This document shows, piece by piece, positions 1 through 8,995 of a stretch of DNA of 64,000 bases. This stretch comes from an uncultured Paludibaculum sp. (lineage in GTDB: Bacteria > Acidobacteriota > Terriglobia > Bryobacterales > Bryobacteraceae). The stretch lies in assembly GCF_963665245.1 (NCBI RefSeq), contig NZ_OY762267.1:1488001-1552000 (forward strand), read 5' to 3'. The position numbers and the translations under genes are program-made. Under the pieces are notes generated by a model. That model searched no databases, had not been told where the DNA came from, and saw only the letters and a program-made list of their open reading frames with translations. The number at the start of each line of letters is the position of its first letter. Positions within the stretch are counted from its first letter, which is position 1.

Positions 1-1
1 C

Positions 2-142
2 AAGGGCAAGTTCGGCGACAACGAGTTCACCGCGGTCGACCGCTGGACGCTGGCCGCGGACGGAAAAACCGTCACCATCAACCGCCACTGGACCAGCGAC
101 ATGGGCGAGATGGACAACAAACTGGTGCTCGAAAAACAGTAG
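2..142 (+). CDS. C-terminal end of an unidentified protein (partial)
   Basis: An open frame enters from the left edge and ends at TAG 140-142, giving 46 residues rich in charged and aromatic amino acids and ending LVLEKQ. Codons favour G or C in the third position like the neighbouring genes, which supports real coding. The short text (DRWTLAADGKTVTI...) looks like beta-strand sequence of an exported or lipocalin-like protein, but nothing diagnostic is visible. The start lies outside the window, so no function is assigned. Confidence 0.6.
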   Translation, partial: KGKFGDNEFTAVDRWTLAADGKTVTINRHWTSDMGEMDNKLVLEKQ

Positions 143-181
143 CCGATGGCGCGCGCGGGGCCGCCGCAACGCGGCTCCGCC

Positions 182-1222
182 TCACTTCTGAAAAACCGAC
201 CAGTCCCACCGGTCCGCCCACTTCAACTCGATCTTGTCCCCGGGCCGCACCACAAACGGCAACCACACATACCGCGAGTCCTGCAGCTTCTCCGGATTCC
301 ACCTGTCAGCCATGAAGATGAAAGCGTCCTTGCGCTTGCCCGGAGCCGGCAGCACGTACGTACTCTGCGACCGGAATGTCGTCTCAGCCTCCGGCCCGAC
401 ACTCGGGTCGCCCTTCACCGTCCAGGGCCCCAGGATGTTCTCCGCCACCGCATACGATGCCCGGTTCGGTTTCCAACCCGTACAGGCTGAGCTGAACAGG
501 TAGTATTTGCCCTTGTACTTAAATGGGGCCGGCCCCTCCCGCTGATCCTTCACCAGGATCCGCTGCCACGTCTTGCCCTGCACCACCGGCAGCTCTGGAC
601 CCGTGAACTCGGCGTTCAGCCGCACCACATACATGGTCCAGTTGTCCTCCGACGAATAGAACGCATACGCGCGCCCGTCCTCATCCAGGAACAGGTTCAT
701 GTCCCGGTATGTCCCGCCCAACTCCTTCTGATTCGTGCGGTCCTTCTCGGGATACCCGAAGTCGAATTTCACAGGCCGCGAGTAGCCCTCAAAGTGGAAC
801 GGACCCACCGGCGTATCCGACAAGGCAACACCTGCGCTGGCCACCGCGTATGGCTTATCGTCGAGATGCATCCACATCACGAACTTCTTCGTGCGCTTGT
901 TATACAGCACCTTTGGCCTCTCGCACACACCCGACTCGCGAAACAGCTCCGGCACGCCGTCCTTAGGCAGAGCCAGCCCCTCGCGCTTCCAGTTGAGCAG
1001 ATCCCTTGAGGAGTACACCGCCACACCGGTACGGTTGAAATTCCCCAGCGTCTTGTCCTCGCCATACCAGTAGTAAACACCCTGGTGCAGCAGGATCCCG
1101 CCACCGTGCGCCTGAATCGGCTTGCCGTCCGTATCTGGCCATACCGCGCCGGGTTCGAACACCGCCCGCTGCCCTTGCGCCCATAATCCGGCCGCCAATA
1201 AAAACGAGATTAGGATCCGCAT
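182..1222 (-). CDS. secreted GH43-like glycoside hydrolase (five-bladed beta-propeller)
   Basis: The 346-residue product starts with a clear signal peptide (hydrophobic to about residue 15, ending LWAQG). The mature part has the feel of a GH43-type propeller: a GVYYWYGED motif near residue 50, blade-like repeats with aromatic YYLFSS, and late acidic residues. Families of this fold cleave arabinan, xylan or galactan side chains and act outside the cytoplasm. The gene is divergent from the GH106-like gene, with only about 50 bp between the starts, so a shared control region and a joint role in plant-polysaccharide use are likely. The exact substrate cannot be read. I did not identify the catalytic acid and base with certainty. 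Confidence 0.7.
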   Translation of the reverse strand: MRILISFLLAAGLWAQGQRAVFEPGAVWPDTDGKPIQAHGGGILLHQGVYYWYGEDKTLGNFNRTGVAVYSSRDLLNWKREGLALPKDGVPELFRESGVCERPKVLYNKRTKKFVMWMHLDDKPYAVASAGVALSDTPVGPFHFEGYSRPVKFDFGYPEKDRTNQKELGGTYRDMNLFLDEDGRAYAFYSSEDNWTMYVVRLNAEFTGPELPVVQGKTWQRILVKDQREGPAPFKYKGKYYLFSSACTGWKPNRASYAVAENILGPWTVKGDPSVGPEAETTFRSQSTYVLPAPGKRKDAFIFMADRWNPEKLQDSRYVWLPFVVRPGDKIELKWADRWDWSVFQK

Positions 1223-1274
1223 ACTCTACTCAATCTACCCCGAATGTTGATAGCATCGAAGCGCCGAGGCCGCC

Positions 1275-4200
1275 ATGCGCTATCTTCTCATTGCCCTTCC
1301 CGTCCTGGCCGCGTTCGCCCAGGCTCAGCAGCCCACCCTGCATCCCAAGGCTCTGCCGTCGCGTCCGCCCGCCACTTTGCAGGAGCTCCGCCAGCACTTC
1401 GCTGACCCGCCGGCGGACTTCCGGCCCATGCCTCTTTGGGTCTGGAACGACGAGATGAGCGAGCCGCGCATCCGCCAGATGCTGGCCGATTATAAGAAGC
1501 AGGGCTTCGGCGGCGTCTTCATTCACCCTCGGCCCGGCCTCATCACCGAATACCTCGGCACCGACTGGTTCCGCCTCTGGCGCGTCGCCTTGGAAGAGGG
1601 CAAACGCCTCGGCCTCCTCGTCAACATCTACGACGAGAACTCTTACCCGTCGGGCTTCGCCGGCGGCCACGTCCCAGCCGAAGCGCCCGACACCGCCTCG
1701 CAGTTCGTCGTCGCCGAAGTCGACCAGCCCGCCTCCGTCGTCTCCTCCAATCCGCTCGTCGTGGCCTTCTTTGCCGTAAAGAAAGATGCCGCCGGAGCCG
1801 TCACCTCCGCACGCCGTGTCTCCTCGAAACAGGACGTCGAAACTGGTGAATCCGTCGTCGCCTTCCGCCTGCGCCGCGCCTCCGGCAACCCCTGGACCGG
1901 TGAGTTCCCCTACGTCGATCTCACCAATCCCCGCACCACGCCGCTCTTCCTGAAGACGACCTACGAAGCCTACAAGCGTGAGATCGGAGCGGAATTCGGC
2001 AAAAGCGTCAAGTGGTCTTTCACCGACGAGCCTCTCCTCGCCACCGGCGGAGCCTACGACAACGCCAAGAACGCCCTACCCCTCAGCTTCAACACACTCT
2101 CGCAGTTCCGCCTGCGCAACGGCTATGACCTCGCCGATCACATCGCTTCGCTCTACTGGGACACCGGCGAATTCCAGAAGGTCCGCTTCGACTACTGGCA
2201 GACCCTCCACGACCTCTGGAAAGAGAACTTCATGGCGCCCATGTTCAACTGGTGCGACCGCAACGGCCTCCAATTCACAGGACATTGGATGGAGCACGAG
2301 TGGCCCGCGCCCTGGATCACCCCCGCCGACGCCTCGCTCTATGCCTTTGAACACGTGCCCGGCATCGACATGCTGGAAGGTGCCAACCTGCGCCTCACCG
2401 GCGAGGATCCGCACATGCTGTTCACCATCAAACAGGTAGCCAGCGTGTCGCACCAACTCGGCCGCCGCGCCTTCTGCGAAGCCTACGGCGTCGCAGGCTG
2501 GGACAGCACCTTCGAACACTACAAGCGCTTCGGCGACTGGCTCATGGTCCACGGCATCAACTTCATGGACCAGCACCTCAGCTTCACCACCGTCCGCGGA
2601 GCCCGCAAGCGCGACCACCCGCAGAGCTTCAGCGACGTCTCCGCCTGGTTCCCCTACTACCGCACCCACAACGATCACCTCGCCCGCGTCTCTTACCTGA
2701 ACAGCCTCACCACACCGCACAACCGCGCGCTCCTGCTGGAGCAGACCACCAGCGGCTTCCTCTATGCCCGCCGGGCCGCCGCGACTCCTGAACTCGATCG
2801 CATGCGAAAGAACAACGCGACCCTGAATCAGTTTCTGGCCGGACACCAGGTGGACTACGACCTCGGCGACGAGTACATGCTCGAGTGGTTCGGCAAAGTG
2901 GCCAGCCGGAAGCTCACCGTCGGCCAGGCTTCCTACGACCTGCTGATCCTGCCGCCCGACCTCACCAACCTCCGCAAGCAGACCCTGCCCGTCCTGGAGC
3001 AGTGGCTCGCGGCCGGAGGCGAAATCCTCTCGCTGTCACCTGCACCCGCCTTCGTCGACGGCCGCCCCAGCGACGCGCCGCAGGCGCTGAAGACCCGTTA
3101 CCGCGCGCAGTGGCACGATGTCGACTCCAACGGCGCCCTGCTTTCAGAACTCCACCGCCGCCTCGCGCCGCGCGTCACCTTCTCCAGCGCGGTCCCGAGT
3201 TCCATCGGCTTCTCGGAACGGTTCCTGCCCAACGGCGACCGCGTCCTCTTCCTCACCAACAGCGGACTGGCCACGGTGAAGACCTCAGCTACCGTCGACG
3301 CAGCCTCCCTCGAATTCTGGGATACCGCCAGCGGCCGCATCACGCCCGCGCAATGGACCGCGGGCGGCGGCAAAGCCACCTTTCCCGTGGAACTCGCGCC
3401 AGCCGCTTCTCTGCTTCTCATCGCGCGCGGAACGGCCGCCAAGCCGGCTCAGGCCGTGGCCGCCACCCAGACGCCGATGCCCGACGTGAACTGGCAGGCC
3501 AAAGCCGACTCGGCCAACGTCCTCGCCCTCGATTACTGCGACCTCACCGTAGGCGCCGAGTCCTGGCGGAACATCAATACCTGGCGCGCCAATTGGCTCA
3601 TCTGGCAACACCATGGCTTCGAAAGGCCGGCCTGGGACAACGCGGTCCAGTTCAAGCGCTCCGTGCTCGACCGCAACCACTTCGACGCCAAGTCCGGCTT
3701 CCAGGCAACGTTCCACTTCGAAATCACGGCTGGAGTCGACACAGCGTCCCTCCGCCTCGCCATCGAGACGCCGGAACTCTACCGCATCACCCTCAACGGC
3801 AAGCCTGTCGATTTCAAGACCGCGCAGCGCTGGCTCGATCCGCACCTGATGGCGGCGCCCATCGCCGCGCTGGTCCAGTCCGGAACCAACGTCGTGCAGA
3901 TCACGGCCAAGCCCTTCGACGTTCACATGGAGCTCGAGAACATCTACATCACCGGCCAGTTCGCTGCCGTCCCCGTGGCGCAGGGCTTCCAACTCGCACT
4001 CGCAAAGACCCTGGAAATGGGCGCCTGGGCAACCCAGGGCTACCCATTCTACTCGGGTTCGGTGACCTACACCGCCAGCGTGGAGGTACCCGCCGGCAGC
4101 AACGCGCTACGCATCCAGCTCAACGACTGGAAGGGCTCAATGGCGGCGATTCTGCTCGACGGCAAGCAGGCCGCGGTCCTCGGCTGGCCGCCCTATTCGG

Positions 4201-4460
4201 CTTCCATCCCAGCGACGCCGGGCAAACATACCCTGGCAGTGAAAGTGGTCTCGACGCCGCGCAACACGTTCGGCCCGTTCCACAATCCCACCAAGCCGCG
4301 CATGCGCGCCTGGCCGGCAGCCTGGGCGGACTTCCCCGAGCATCAGCCCGCGGGTAGCGCATACGACGTTCTGGACTACGGGCTGATCAACGTGCCCACG
4401 GTGATCGCCGAGAAATTGATGGCCCCGGCCGGCGCGACCTCAACGGCCAGCGTGCATTAG
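1275..4460 (+). CDS. secreted GH106-like glycosyl hydrolase (alpha-L-rhamnosidase type)
   Basis: The protein has 1061 residues and a signal peptide (residues 1-18, cleaved near AQAQQ). The N-terminal third holds the block typical of GH106-like proteins: RPMPLWVWNDEM, then GFGGVFIHPRPGL and YDENSYPSGFAGG, followed by a TIM-barrel-like region with FTDEPLL and GHWMEHEW, whose acidic residues are candidate catalytic groups. The last 350 residues look like beta-sandwich modules. Known GH106 enzymes remove L-rhamnose from pectic glycans. A weak GAGG lies just upstream of the ATG. The end overlaps the convergent HD gene by 4 bp. The family call is fairly sure, but rhamnose specificity is inferred. 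Confidence 0.75.
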   Translation: MRYLLIALPVLAAFAQAQQPTLHPKALPSRPPATLQELRQHFADPPADFRPMPLWVWNDEMSEPRIRQMLADYKKQGFGGVFIHPRPGLITEYLGTDWFRLWRVALEEGKRLGLLVNIYDENSYPSGFAGGHVPAEAPDTASQFVVAEVDQPASVVSSNPLVVAFFAVKKDAAGAVTSARRVSSKQDVETGESVVAFRLRRASGNPWTGEFPYVDLTNPRTTPLFLKTTYEAYKREIGAEFGKSVKWSFTDEPLLATGGAYDNAKNALPLSFNTLSQFRLRNGYDLADHIASLYWDTGEFQKVRFDYWQTLHDLWKENFMAPMFNWCDRNGLQFTGHWMEHEWPAPWITPADASLYAFEHVPGIDMLEGANLRLTGEDPHMLFTIKQVASVSHQLGRRAFCEAYGVAGWDSTFEHYKRFGDWLMVHGINFMDQHLSFTTVRGARKRDHPQSFSDVSAWFPYYRTHNDHLARVSYLNSLTTPHNRALLLEQTTSGFLYARRAAATPELDRMRKNNATLNQFLAGHQVDYDLGDEYMLEWFGKVASRKLTVGQASYDLLILPPDLTNLRKQTLPVLEQWLAAGGEILSLSPAPAFVDGRPSDAPQALKTRYRAQWHDVDSNGALLSELHRRLAPRVTFSSAVPSSIGFSERFLPNGDRVLFLTNSGLATVKTSATVDAASLEFWDTASGRITPAQWTAGGGKATFPVELAPAASLLLIARGTAAKPAQAVAATQTPMPDVNWQAKADSANVLALDYCDLTVGAESWRNINTWRANWLIWQHHGFERPAWDNAVQFKRSVLDRNHFDAKSGFQATFHFEITAGVDTASLRLAIETPELYRITLNGKPVDFKTAQRWLDPHLMAAPIAALVQSGTNVVQITAKPFDVHMELENIYITGQFAAVPVAQGFQLALAKTLEMGAWATQGYPFYSGSVTYTASVEVPAGSNALRIQLNDWKGSMAAILLDGKQAAVLGWPPYSASIPATPGKHTLAVKVVSTPRNTFGPFHNPTKPRMRAWPAAWADFPEHQPAGSAYDVLDYGLINVPTVIAEKLMAPAGATSTASVH

Positions 4461-5059
4461 TGCAACTCGCCCTGGTCTTCCACGGCCAGCGATGAGAGAA
4501 ACAGCGCGATCGTCCGCGTCTTGCCCTCCGCCAGGCGCCTGGATGTATCCAGCCGCAGCTTGCCCGGCAAGGTCCCCAAGGCCCTTTCGAGGACCGTCCG
4601 CACACTGGTGAAGGTCGGGTACCGAGTGTCCCGCCCGACCTTCGCCACGGCGCGAAGGATCCCAATCGAACCCAACTGTTCCAGGATATCGGCGTCACGC
4701 ACAATCACCGCTTCCACGCTCGCCGGTTCGTCCGCCGGTTGGTGGGTGCGGATCACATCGAGCACGGCGGGAATCTTGCTCTCGTCAAAGCCTGCGTCCC
4801 GCAGAATCGTGGGCACGCGGTCGACCGTATAGACGACGTGATCCCAGTGCGCCAAAGCACCAGGATCCTCGGGCCGGTGCCCAATGAACACCCCTAGGTC
4901 GTGCAGCCAGGCCGCTGCGAAAACAACGTCGTCGTCAAAAACCAAACCGCGGCCCACCTCGCAAGCGAGGCTATAGAGCCGCGGTTGATGGCCATACTTG
5001 TCCACCGGCAGGGCTGCCCGCCGGATGTACTCCACTAACGCTTCGCGATAGGACGGCAA
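4457..5059 (-). CDS. HD-domain metal-dependent phosphohydrolase
   Basis: The 200-residue cytosolic protein carries the HD signature: H24 in the KYGHQP stretch, the HD pair at 53-54 (WLHDLG), H106 (RTHQP) and a late acidic pair in VRDADILEQLG near 122-124. This is the usual metal-site order of small HD hydrolases, which act on nucleotides or other phosphoesters. The substrate is unknown. The start is TTG; a GTG eight codons further in is a possible alternative. It begins 9 nt after the stop of the OmpA gene on the same strand and is probably cotranscribed with it. No signal peptide is seen. Confidence 0.75.
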   Translation of the reverse strand: MPSYREALVEYIRRAALPVDKYGHQPRLYSLACEVGRGLVFDDDVVFAAAWLHDLGVFIGHRPEDPGALAHWDHVVYTVDRVPTILRDAGFDESKIPAVLDVIRTHQPADEPASVEAVIVRDADILEQLGSIGILRAVAKVGRDTRYPTFTSVRTVLERALGTLPGKLRLDTSRRLAEGKTRTIALFLSSLAVEDQGELH

Positions 5060-5068
5060 GAACCCAGC

Positions 5069-6697
5069 TTACCTGCTACCGATCTTCGTTCCGATCACTT
5101 CACCCGAGACGATGATCTCCACACGCCGGTTCTTCTGCCGGCCCGCGGCCGTGTCATTCGGAGCCACTGGCATGCTGAAACCCTTGCCCGTCGAAGTGAC
5201 GTTCGCATCCGGTATACCCTGCGACACCAGATAGTCCCGCACGGTCTGCGCGCGCTGCTCGGAGAGCTTCTGGTTGAACTGCTCGCCGCCGACGTTATCC
5301 GTATGGCCCTCCGACTCCAGCTTCAGACCTGGGTAGGCCAGAACAATGCCCGACAGCCGTGCCAGCTTCTCGCGCGCGAGCGGCCGGATCGTGTACTTGC
5401 CCGTATCGAACAACACGTCGCCCAGATTTACCACGAGGCCGCGCTCGGAATCTTTGGTCTCCAGAATCTGGTTGAACTGTTGCAACAGCTTGGCGCGCAA
5501 CTCGGCCTTCTCACGTTCCGCAGCCTCAGCCAGTTTCTGGGCCTTCTCCTGCTCGGCCAGGGCTTGAGCCTTCGCCGCCTCCGCCGCCGCCGTGGCCTGC
5601 TCCGCCTTCGCGCGGTTTTCATCGGCCTGCCGCTGGGCTGCTTCCGCCGCCAACCGGGCAGCCTCCGCCTCGGCCCGCCGCGCTGCTTCCTTGGTCGCGG
5701 CCAGCTCCGCTTCTATGCGCTGCTTGTCGGCCAATGCCCTGCGCGCCTCCTCGGCCTGACGGTCAGCGTCAGCCTGTATCCGCTGCCGCTGCTGTTCGTC
5801 GGCCCGCGCCTTGGCTTCCTGCTCGCGCTTGGCCGCCGCCGCCCGCTCATTCGACAATGCCTCGTCCTGCTGGCGCTTGATAGCTAGTTCCCGCGCATCC
5901 TCTGCGAACTGGACCGCCTGCCGCGCCGACGTGGCGATGTCGGCCCGCGTTAGCTTCCGCTGCACGGCGTTATCCGCCATCTGCAGGGCACCCTTCGCCT
6001 TCGAATAGACGTCCGCGGCATATTTGTCGGCACCGAACTCCTGGGCGATGAAGAGCGCATTCCGCGCCTCATACAGTTCCAGCGGGAAGGTCTTCGTGTC
6101 CACCGTCAGCGAAAGCGGATTCGGCAGGCGCGAATACTGCCCCTTCTGCAGCAGTTCGTACTTGGTGTCGACGATGAAGACCTGGCCCTTGGTGTCCTTG
6201 CGCAGCTCGTTTTCCAGCACGATCAGGTCGCTGGGCTGACGCACGGCGAAGTAGGGCTCGGCCGTAACAATGAGGGCGAACACCTGCAGGTCCGTGGAAA
6301 CCGACAGCTTGCCCTTGCCCTTATCCAAAAGAACTTCACCCAGATTGGTAGCCCGGCCCTCGGGCGAGATCGACCACAAAACGTACGTCAGATACTCCGA
6401 GCCGAATTTCGACGGTGCTTCCAGGTTCTCTACATTCGCGTCAATGTCGATGCGGCTCTGTTTGCTTTCGACCTTGGCCTTACCCAAAGCGCCTGGCATG
6501 ATGGCGGTGCCGATCAGGTCGACACGTGTCGCCCCGCCCATGACTTTGTAGTTGATGGCTTTCGTGTTCTTGGAGACGACCGAGACCTTGAACACCGGCT
6601 CGGACCCCGCCTCCTGGGCCTGCACCGGCAACAGCACCGCGCTACATGACAGCAGGACGATCCCCGCTAATGACGACGAAAATCCGCCTCTGAACAT
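5069..6697 (-). CDS. exported OmpA-family protein with long Ala/Glu coiled coil
   Basis: The protein has 542 residues. A signal peptide covers residues 1-27 (ending VQAQ). Residues 30-220 form a beta-rich N domain, and about 230-420 is an alanine/glutamate/lysine-rich helix with heptad character, a probable rigid coiled coil. The C-terminal 120 residues are an OmpA/MotB peptidoglycan-binding domain: LFDTGKYTI, LESEGHTDNVG and the closing arginine motif AAGRQKNRRVE. No lipobox is present, so it is either periplasmic or held by the N domain. The build suggests an envelope spacer or tether binding the wall at its C end. The HD gene follows after 9 nt. The low-complexity coil creates several antisense shadow frames. 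Confidence 0.85.
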   Translation of the reverse strand: MFRGGFSSSLAGIVLLSCSAVLLPVQAQEAGSEPVFKVSVVSKNTKAINYKVMGGATRVDLIGTAIMPGALGKAKVESKQSRIDIDANVENLEAPSKFGSEYLTYVLWSISPEGRATNLGEVLLDKGKGKLSVSTDLQVFALIVTAEPYFAVRQPSDLIVLENELRKDTKGQVFIVDTKYELLQKGQYSRLPNPLSLTVDTKTFPLELYEARNALFIAQEFGADKYAADVYSKAKGALQMADNAVQRKLTRADIATSARQAVQFAEDARELAIKRQQDEALSNERAAAAKREQEAKARADEQQRQRIQADADRQAEEARRALADKQRIEAELAATKEAARRAEAEAARLAAEAAQRQADENRAKAEQATAAAEAAKAQALAEQEKAQKLAEAAEREKAELRAKLLQQFNQILETKDSERGLVVNLGDVLFDTGKYTIRPLAREKLARLSGIVLAYPGLKLESEGHTDNVGGEQFNQKLSEQRAQTVRDYLVSQGIPDANVTSTGKGFSMPVAPNDTAAGRQKNRRVEIIVSGEVIGTKIGSR

Positions 6698-6777
6698 GTC
6701 AGCATGGTAGCAATTTCCCCTGTCCGGCGAATAGCCGGGGCAGACGGATCGCGCCCGTGCGTCCGGCCGTCGGGTGG

Positions 6778-8022
6778 CTAGTTCTTCCCGCCGCCCGTCA
6801 TGTAGGTGATTTCTTTGGGTCCGTCCTCCATGCCGCTGATCCGGATGGTCCGTTTCTGCGGAACGGCCGGCGCTACGGGCCGGACCAAGGCGCTCTCCGC
6901 CAATCCCTTCACCGCGGGCCGCATCCCGGCCGGCAGTTGACCACTCGGTTGGATGCCCAGGAACGATTCCAGTGTCCGCGGTCCGGCCGAGGTTGCCGAC
7001 GCCCGCATCTGGGCCACACCCCGTTCCAGCTGCGCCAGTGGAATGTCAATCTGGATCTGAACCTTCACTCCGTCCGTCTTCACCGCCAGGTTGCGCGCCA
7101 GGTTGGCAAGCTCCGGTGAACCCTTCGACTGCTGGCCCGCCATGGAAGAGAGCAGTTGTGTCATCGTCGCCAATCCCTTGGCGGCGTCTTCACTTTTCGT
7201 GACCAGATTGGCCCGGATATCCAGTCCTTTTTGCAGTCCGACGCCGAAGTCCATCGACTCGATGTCGTCCAGTTGCTTCATGTTAGGCATTGACCCGCCA
7301 GCCGCCATCGAGGGCGGCACGGCCGACACCATCCAGAACTCGCACTGGGCCGACAGGGCCGTGGCCCGCTCCAATAACTCCACATTCCGCGTCCCGCCGC
7401 CCACTTCCAACACCCTGCCTAACGATGCCCGGTCGCCGATCAGCACCAGATGCTCGCTCACGATGGCTGCCAGCATCTCCGGTTCCTTGCTGCGCGGCGG
7501 TACCAGCAGGTCAGCGCCCTTGAAACGCTCCAGAGCCGTGCCCGGCGGCATCATCTTCTTCAACAGGGCACGGTCGATCCGTCCTTCCAGCGCCAGTACG
7601 ACGGGTGGCTGGCCGCCCTCTGCCGCCATCTGGCCATTCGTCGACAGCAGAATCTTGTCTATGTTGTCCAGAAGAGCCATCGCCTGGCCGGCGCCCCTCA
7701 TCTGGCCCGCCTTGGCGGCGAACTGCCGCGCGAACATGCGGCCGGTCGGCGACGTCTTGGCCTTCTGCCAGTCCAATCCGGCCAGAAGATTGGTCTCCGG
7801 ATGGACATACTGCCAGAGGTTTACTTCCGACTGCTGGACCGGTTGGGCCTTCACCGCGGGTTTCGCGGCCACGGCCGCCTTTGTCGGGACAGTTGCGGGC
7901 TTGGCCGGGGCCTTGGCTTCAGCTACCGGGGCTTTCGGCACATCGGCAGCTTCCACCGTGACGCAGCAGATCAGCAGGGCCAGCAGACTGCCGGCGCCAA
8001 CGACGATTGTGGATGTTCGCAT
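6778..8022 (-). CDS. exported protein of unknown function (Ala/Pro/Lys-rich N-terminus)
   Basis: The product has 414 residues with a signal peptide to about residue 26 (CCVTVEAAD) and an Ala-Pro-Lys spacer to about residue 62. The folded part has alternating strands and helices with VVLALEGRIDRALL and EHLVLIGDRASLGRVLE. The same order of elements (value-returning strands, a residue-by-residue threshold-like core) appears in the 302-residue product of 8996-9904, and I judge the two to be distant relatives. The family is not recognised. An 80-bp gap separates it from the OmpA gene downstream on the same strand. A periplasmic location is inferred from the signal peptide. Confidence 0.7.
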   Translation of the reverse strand: MRTSTIVVGAGSLLALLICCVTVEAADVPKAPVAEAKAPAKPATVPTKAAVAAKPAVKAQPVQQSEVNLWQYVHPETNLLAGLDWQKAKTSPTGRMFARQFAAKAGQMRGAGQAMALLDNIDKILLSTNGQMAAEGGQPPVVLALEGRIDRALLKKMMPPGTALERFKGADLLVPPRSKEPEMLAAIVSEHLVLIGDRASLGRVLEVGGGTRNVELLERATALSAQCEFWMVSAVPPSMAAGGSMPNMKQLDDIESMDFGVGLQKGLDIRANLVTKSEDAAKGLATMTQLLSSMAGQQSKGSPELANLARNLAVKTDGVKVQIQIDIPLAQLERGVAQMRASATSAGPRTLESFLGIQPSGQLPAGMRPAVKGLAESALVRPVAPAVPQKRTIRISGMEDGPKEITYMTGGGKN

Positions 8023-8140
8023 AGAGGATCCCAGGAAACTATCGGCCGGAACTCCGCATCCAATTAGAGTCGGTCTCAGGCTTCGGCGCCCTTGCTCACG
8101 GAGCCGCGCCCCGTTTATACTCGGGTTTTCTTCTAGAGGG

Positions 8141-8449
8141 ATGAAACCAACCTTGGAAAGCGCGCCGCTCCAACCTCCGGTGCTCCAGTGGTACGAGGAC
8201 CTCGATCCGCTCGCCGTCCAGCGCGAAGCCGCGATGTTCTACGGTCTCTTTCTGCGAGGTCACTCTCCCGAGCAATTGCGCCGCGATATCGAGATCCCCA
8301 AATCGACCTTCGAAAAGTGGCTGTCGCATCCCCATTACGACGGCGAATTCCGCGAAAACATCAAGCGGGTGTATCACTTCCGGAGGCAAGTACTGGCTGT
8401 GTTCGACGAACTGGTGGATCAGGAACGGCTCAAGGCGCGACTGCAGTAA
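8141..8449 (+). CDS. small helix-turn-helix-like protein
   Basis: This is a 102-residue cytosolic protein. I take the ATG at 8141, preceded by AGAGGG, and reject the much longer in-frame extension upstream, which is antisense to the previous gene and has no coding character. The centre, GHSPEQLRRDIEIPKSTFEKWL, reads as a transposase- or regulator-type HTH, followed by basic and aromatic helices. The redoxin gene begins 10 nt after its stop, so the two form an operon. It could be a local regulator or a fragment of a DNA-binding module. No known family is named with confidence. Confidence 0.65.
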   Translation: MKPTLESAPLQPPVLQWYEDLDPLAVQREAAMFYGLFLRGHSPEQLRRDIEIPKSTFEKWLSHPHYDGEFRENIKRVYHFRRQVLAVFDELVDQERLKARLQ

Positions 8450-8459
8450 AGGACGCCTG

Positions 8460-8993
8460 GTGGAACAGCTCGAACCGAAACCCATAACCCCAGCCTTCTG
8501 GGCCGCCGTCATCGTCATTCCCGCTGTCGTAGTCCTGGTTTTGATCTGGGCGCTGCTGAACCCGCAAAGCCTCCTGTTCCTCAACTCCAAAGAGGCCATC
8601 GACATCAGTTTTCGGGTTCCCGGCGAACCAGTCACCCGCTCTCTCTCCCAGTTTCGAGGCCGCGTCCTGGCCGTCACCATCTGGGACGCCAATTGCCCTG
8701 ACTGCCAGTCGCAGATCGGTATCCTGAACGAGCTATCCACCCGCTACAGCCGCGAGGGGCTAATGAGCATCGCTCTTACTCCAGCGGACGAGGCCGCCAT
8801 CCGGCGCATCGCCTCGTTCCAGGGCATGAGCGTCCTGGCCGGCAATATGGAACGCGGCCAGGCGGAGGCCCTCCCCGCTGATCGACCATACACCTATCTC
8901 ATTGATCGGGAAGGTTTTGCTCGCCTGAGATTTAAGGGCGTGCGGGACGCTGACAAGCTCGACAAGACCGTGCAGAAGCTACTCGAGCAGTAG
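8460..8993 (+). CDS. membrane-anchored thioredoxin-fold (redoxin/TlpA-like) protein
   Basis: The 177-residue protein starts at GTG. One membrane segment spans residues 12-34 (AVIVIPAVVVLVLIW), so the rest should face the periplasm. The thioredoxin-fold domain has the active site CPDC (C79, C82) in WDANCPDCQSQ, after a strand AVTIWD, and a cis-Pro-like loop in the DRPYTYLIDREG region. This is the TlpA/ResA/AhpC-TSA arrangement, which reduces disulfides in exported or cytochrome proteins. The dipeptide between the cysteines (PD) is unusual; PV, PP or GH are commoner, so redox potential may differ. It lies 10 nt after the HTH gene. The substrate is not indicated by its neighbours. Confidence 0.8.
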   Translation: MEQLEPKPITPAFWAAVIVIPAVVVLVLIWALLNPQSLLFLNSKEAIDISFRVPGEPVTRSLSQFRGRVLAVTIWDANCPDCQSQIGILNELSTRYSREGLMSIALTPADEAAIRRIASFQGMSVLAGNMERGQAEALPADRPYTYLIDREGFARLRFKGVRDADKLDKTVQKLLEQ

Positions 8994-8995
8994 CC

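Noticed and set aside
2885..4357. 490-residue plus-strand reading frame
   Set aside because: Arg/Pro-rich out-of-frame reading of the GH106-like gene, with no start signal.
5303..5887. 194-residue plus-strand reading frame
   Set aside because: Leu/Arg-rich shadow of the Ala/Glu coiled coil in the OmpA gene.
7091..8140. long upstream extension of the HTH gene
   Set aside because: Entirely antisense to the 6778-8022 gene; the ATG at 8141 has its own ribosome-binding site.
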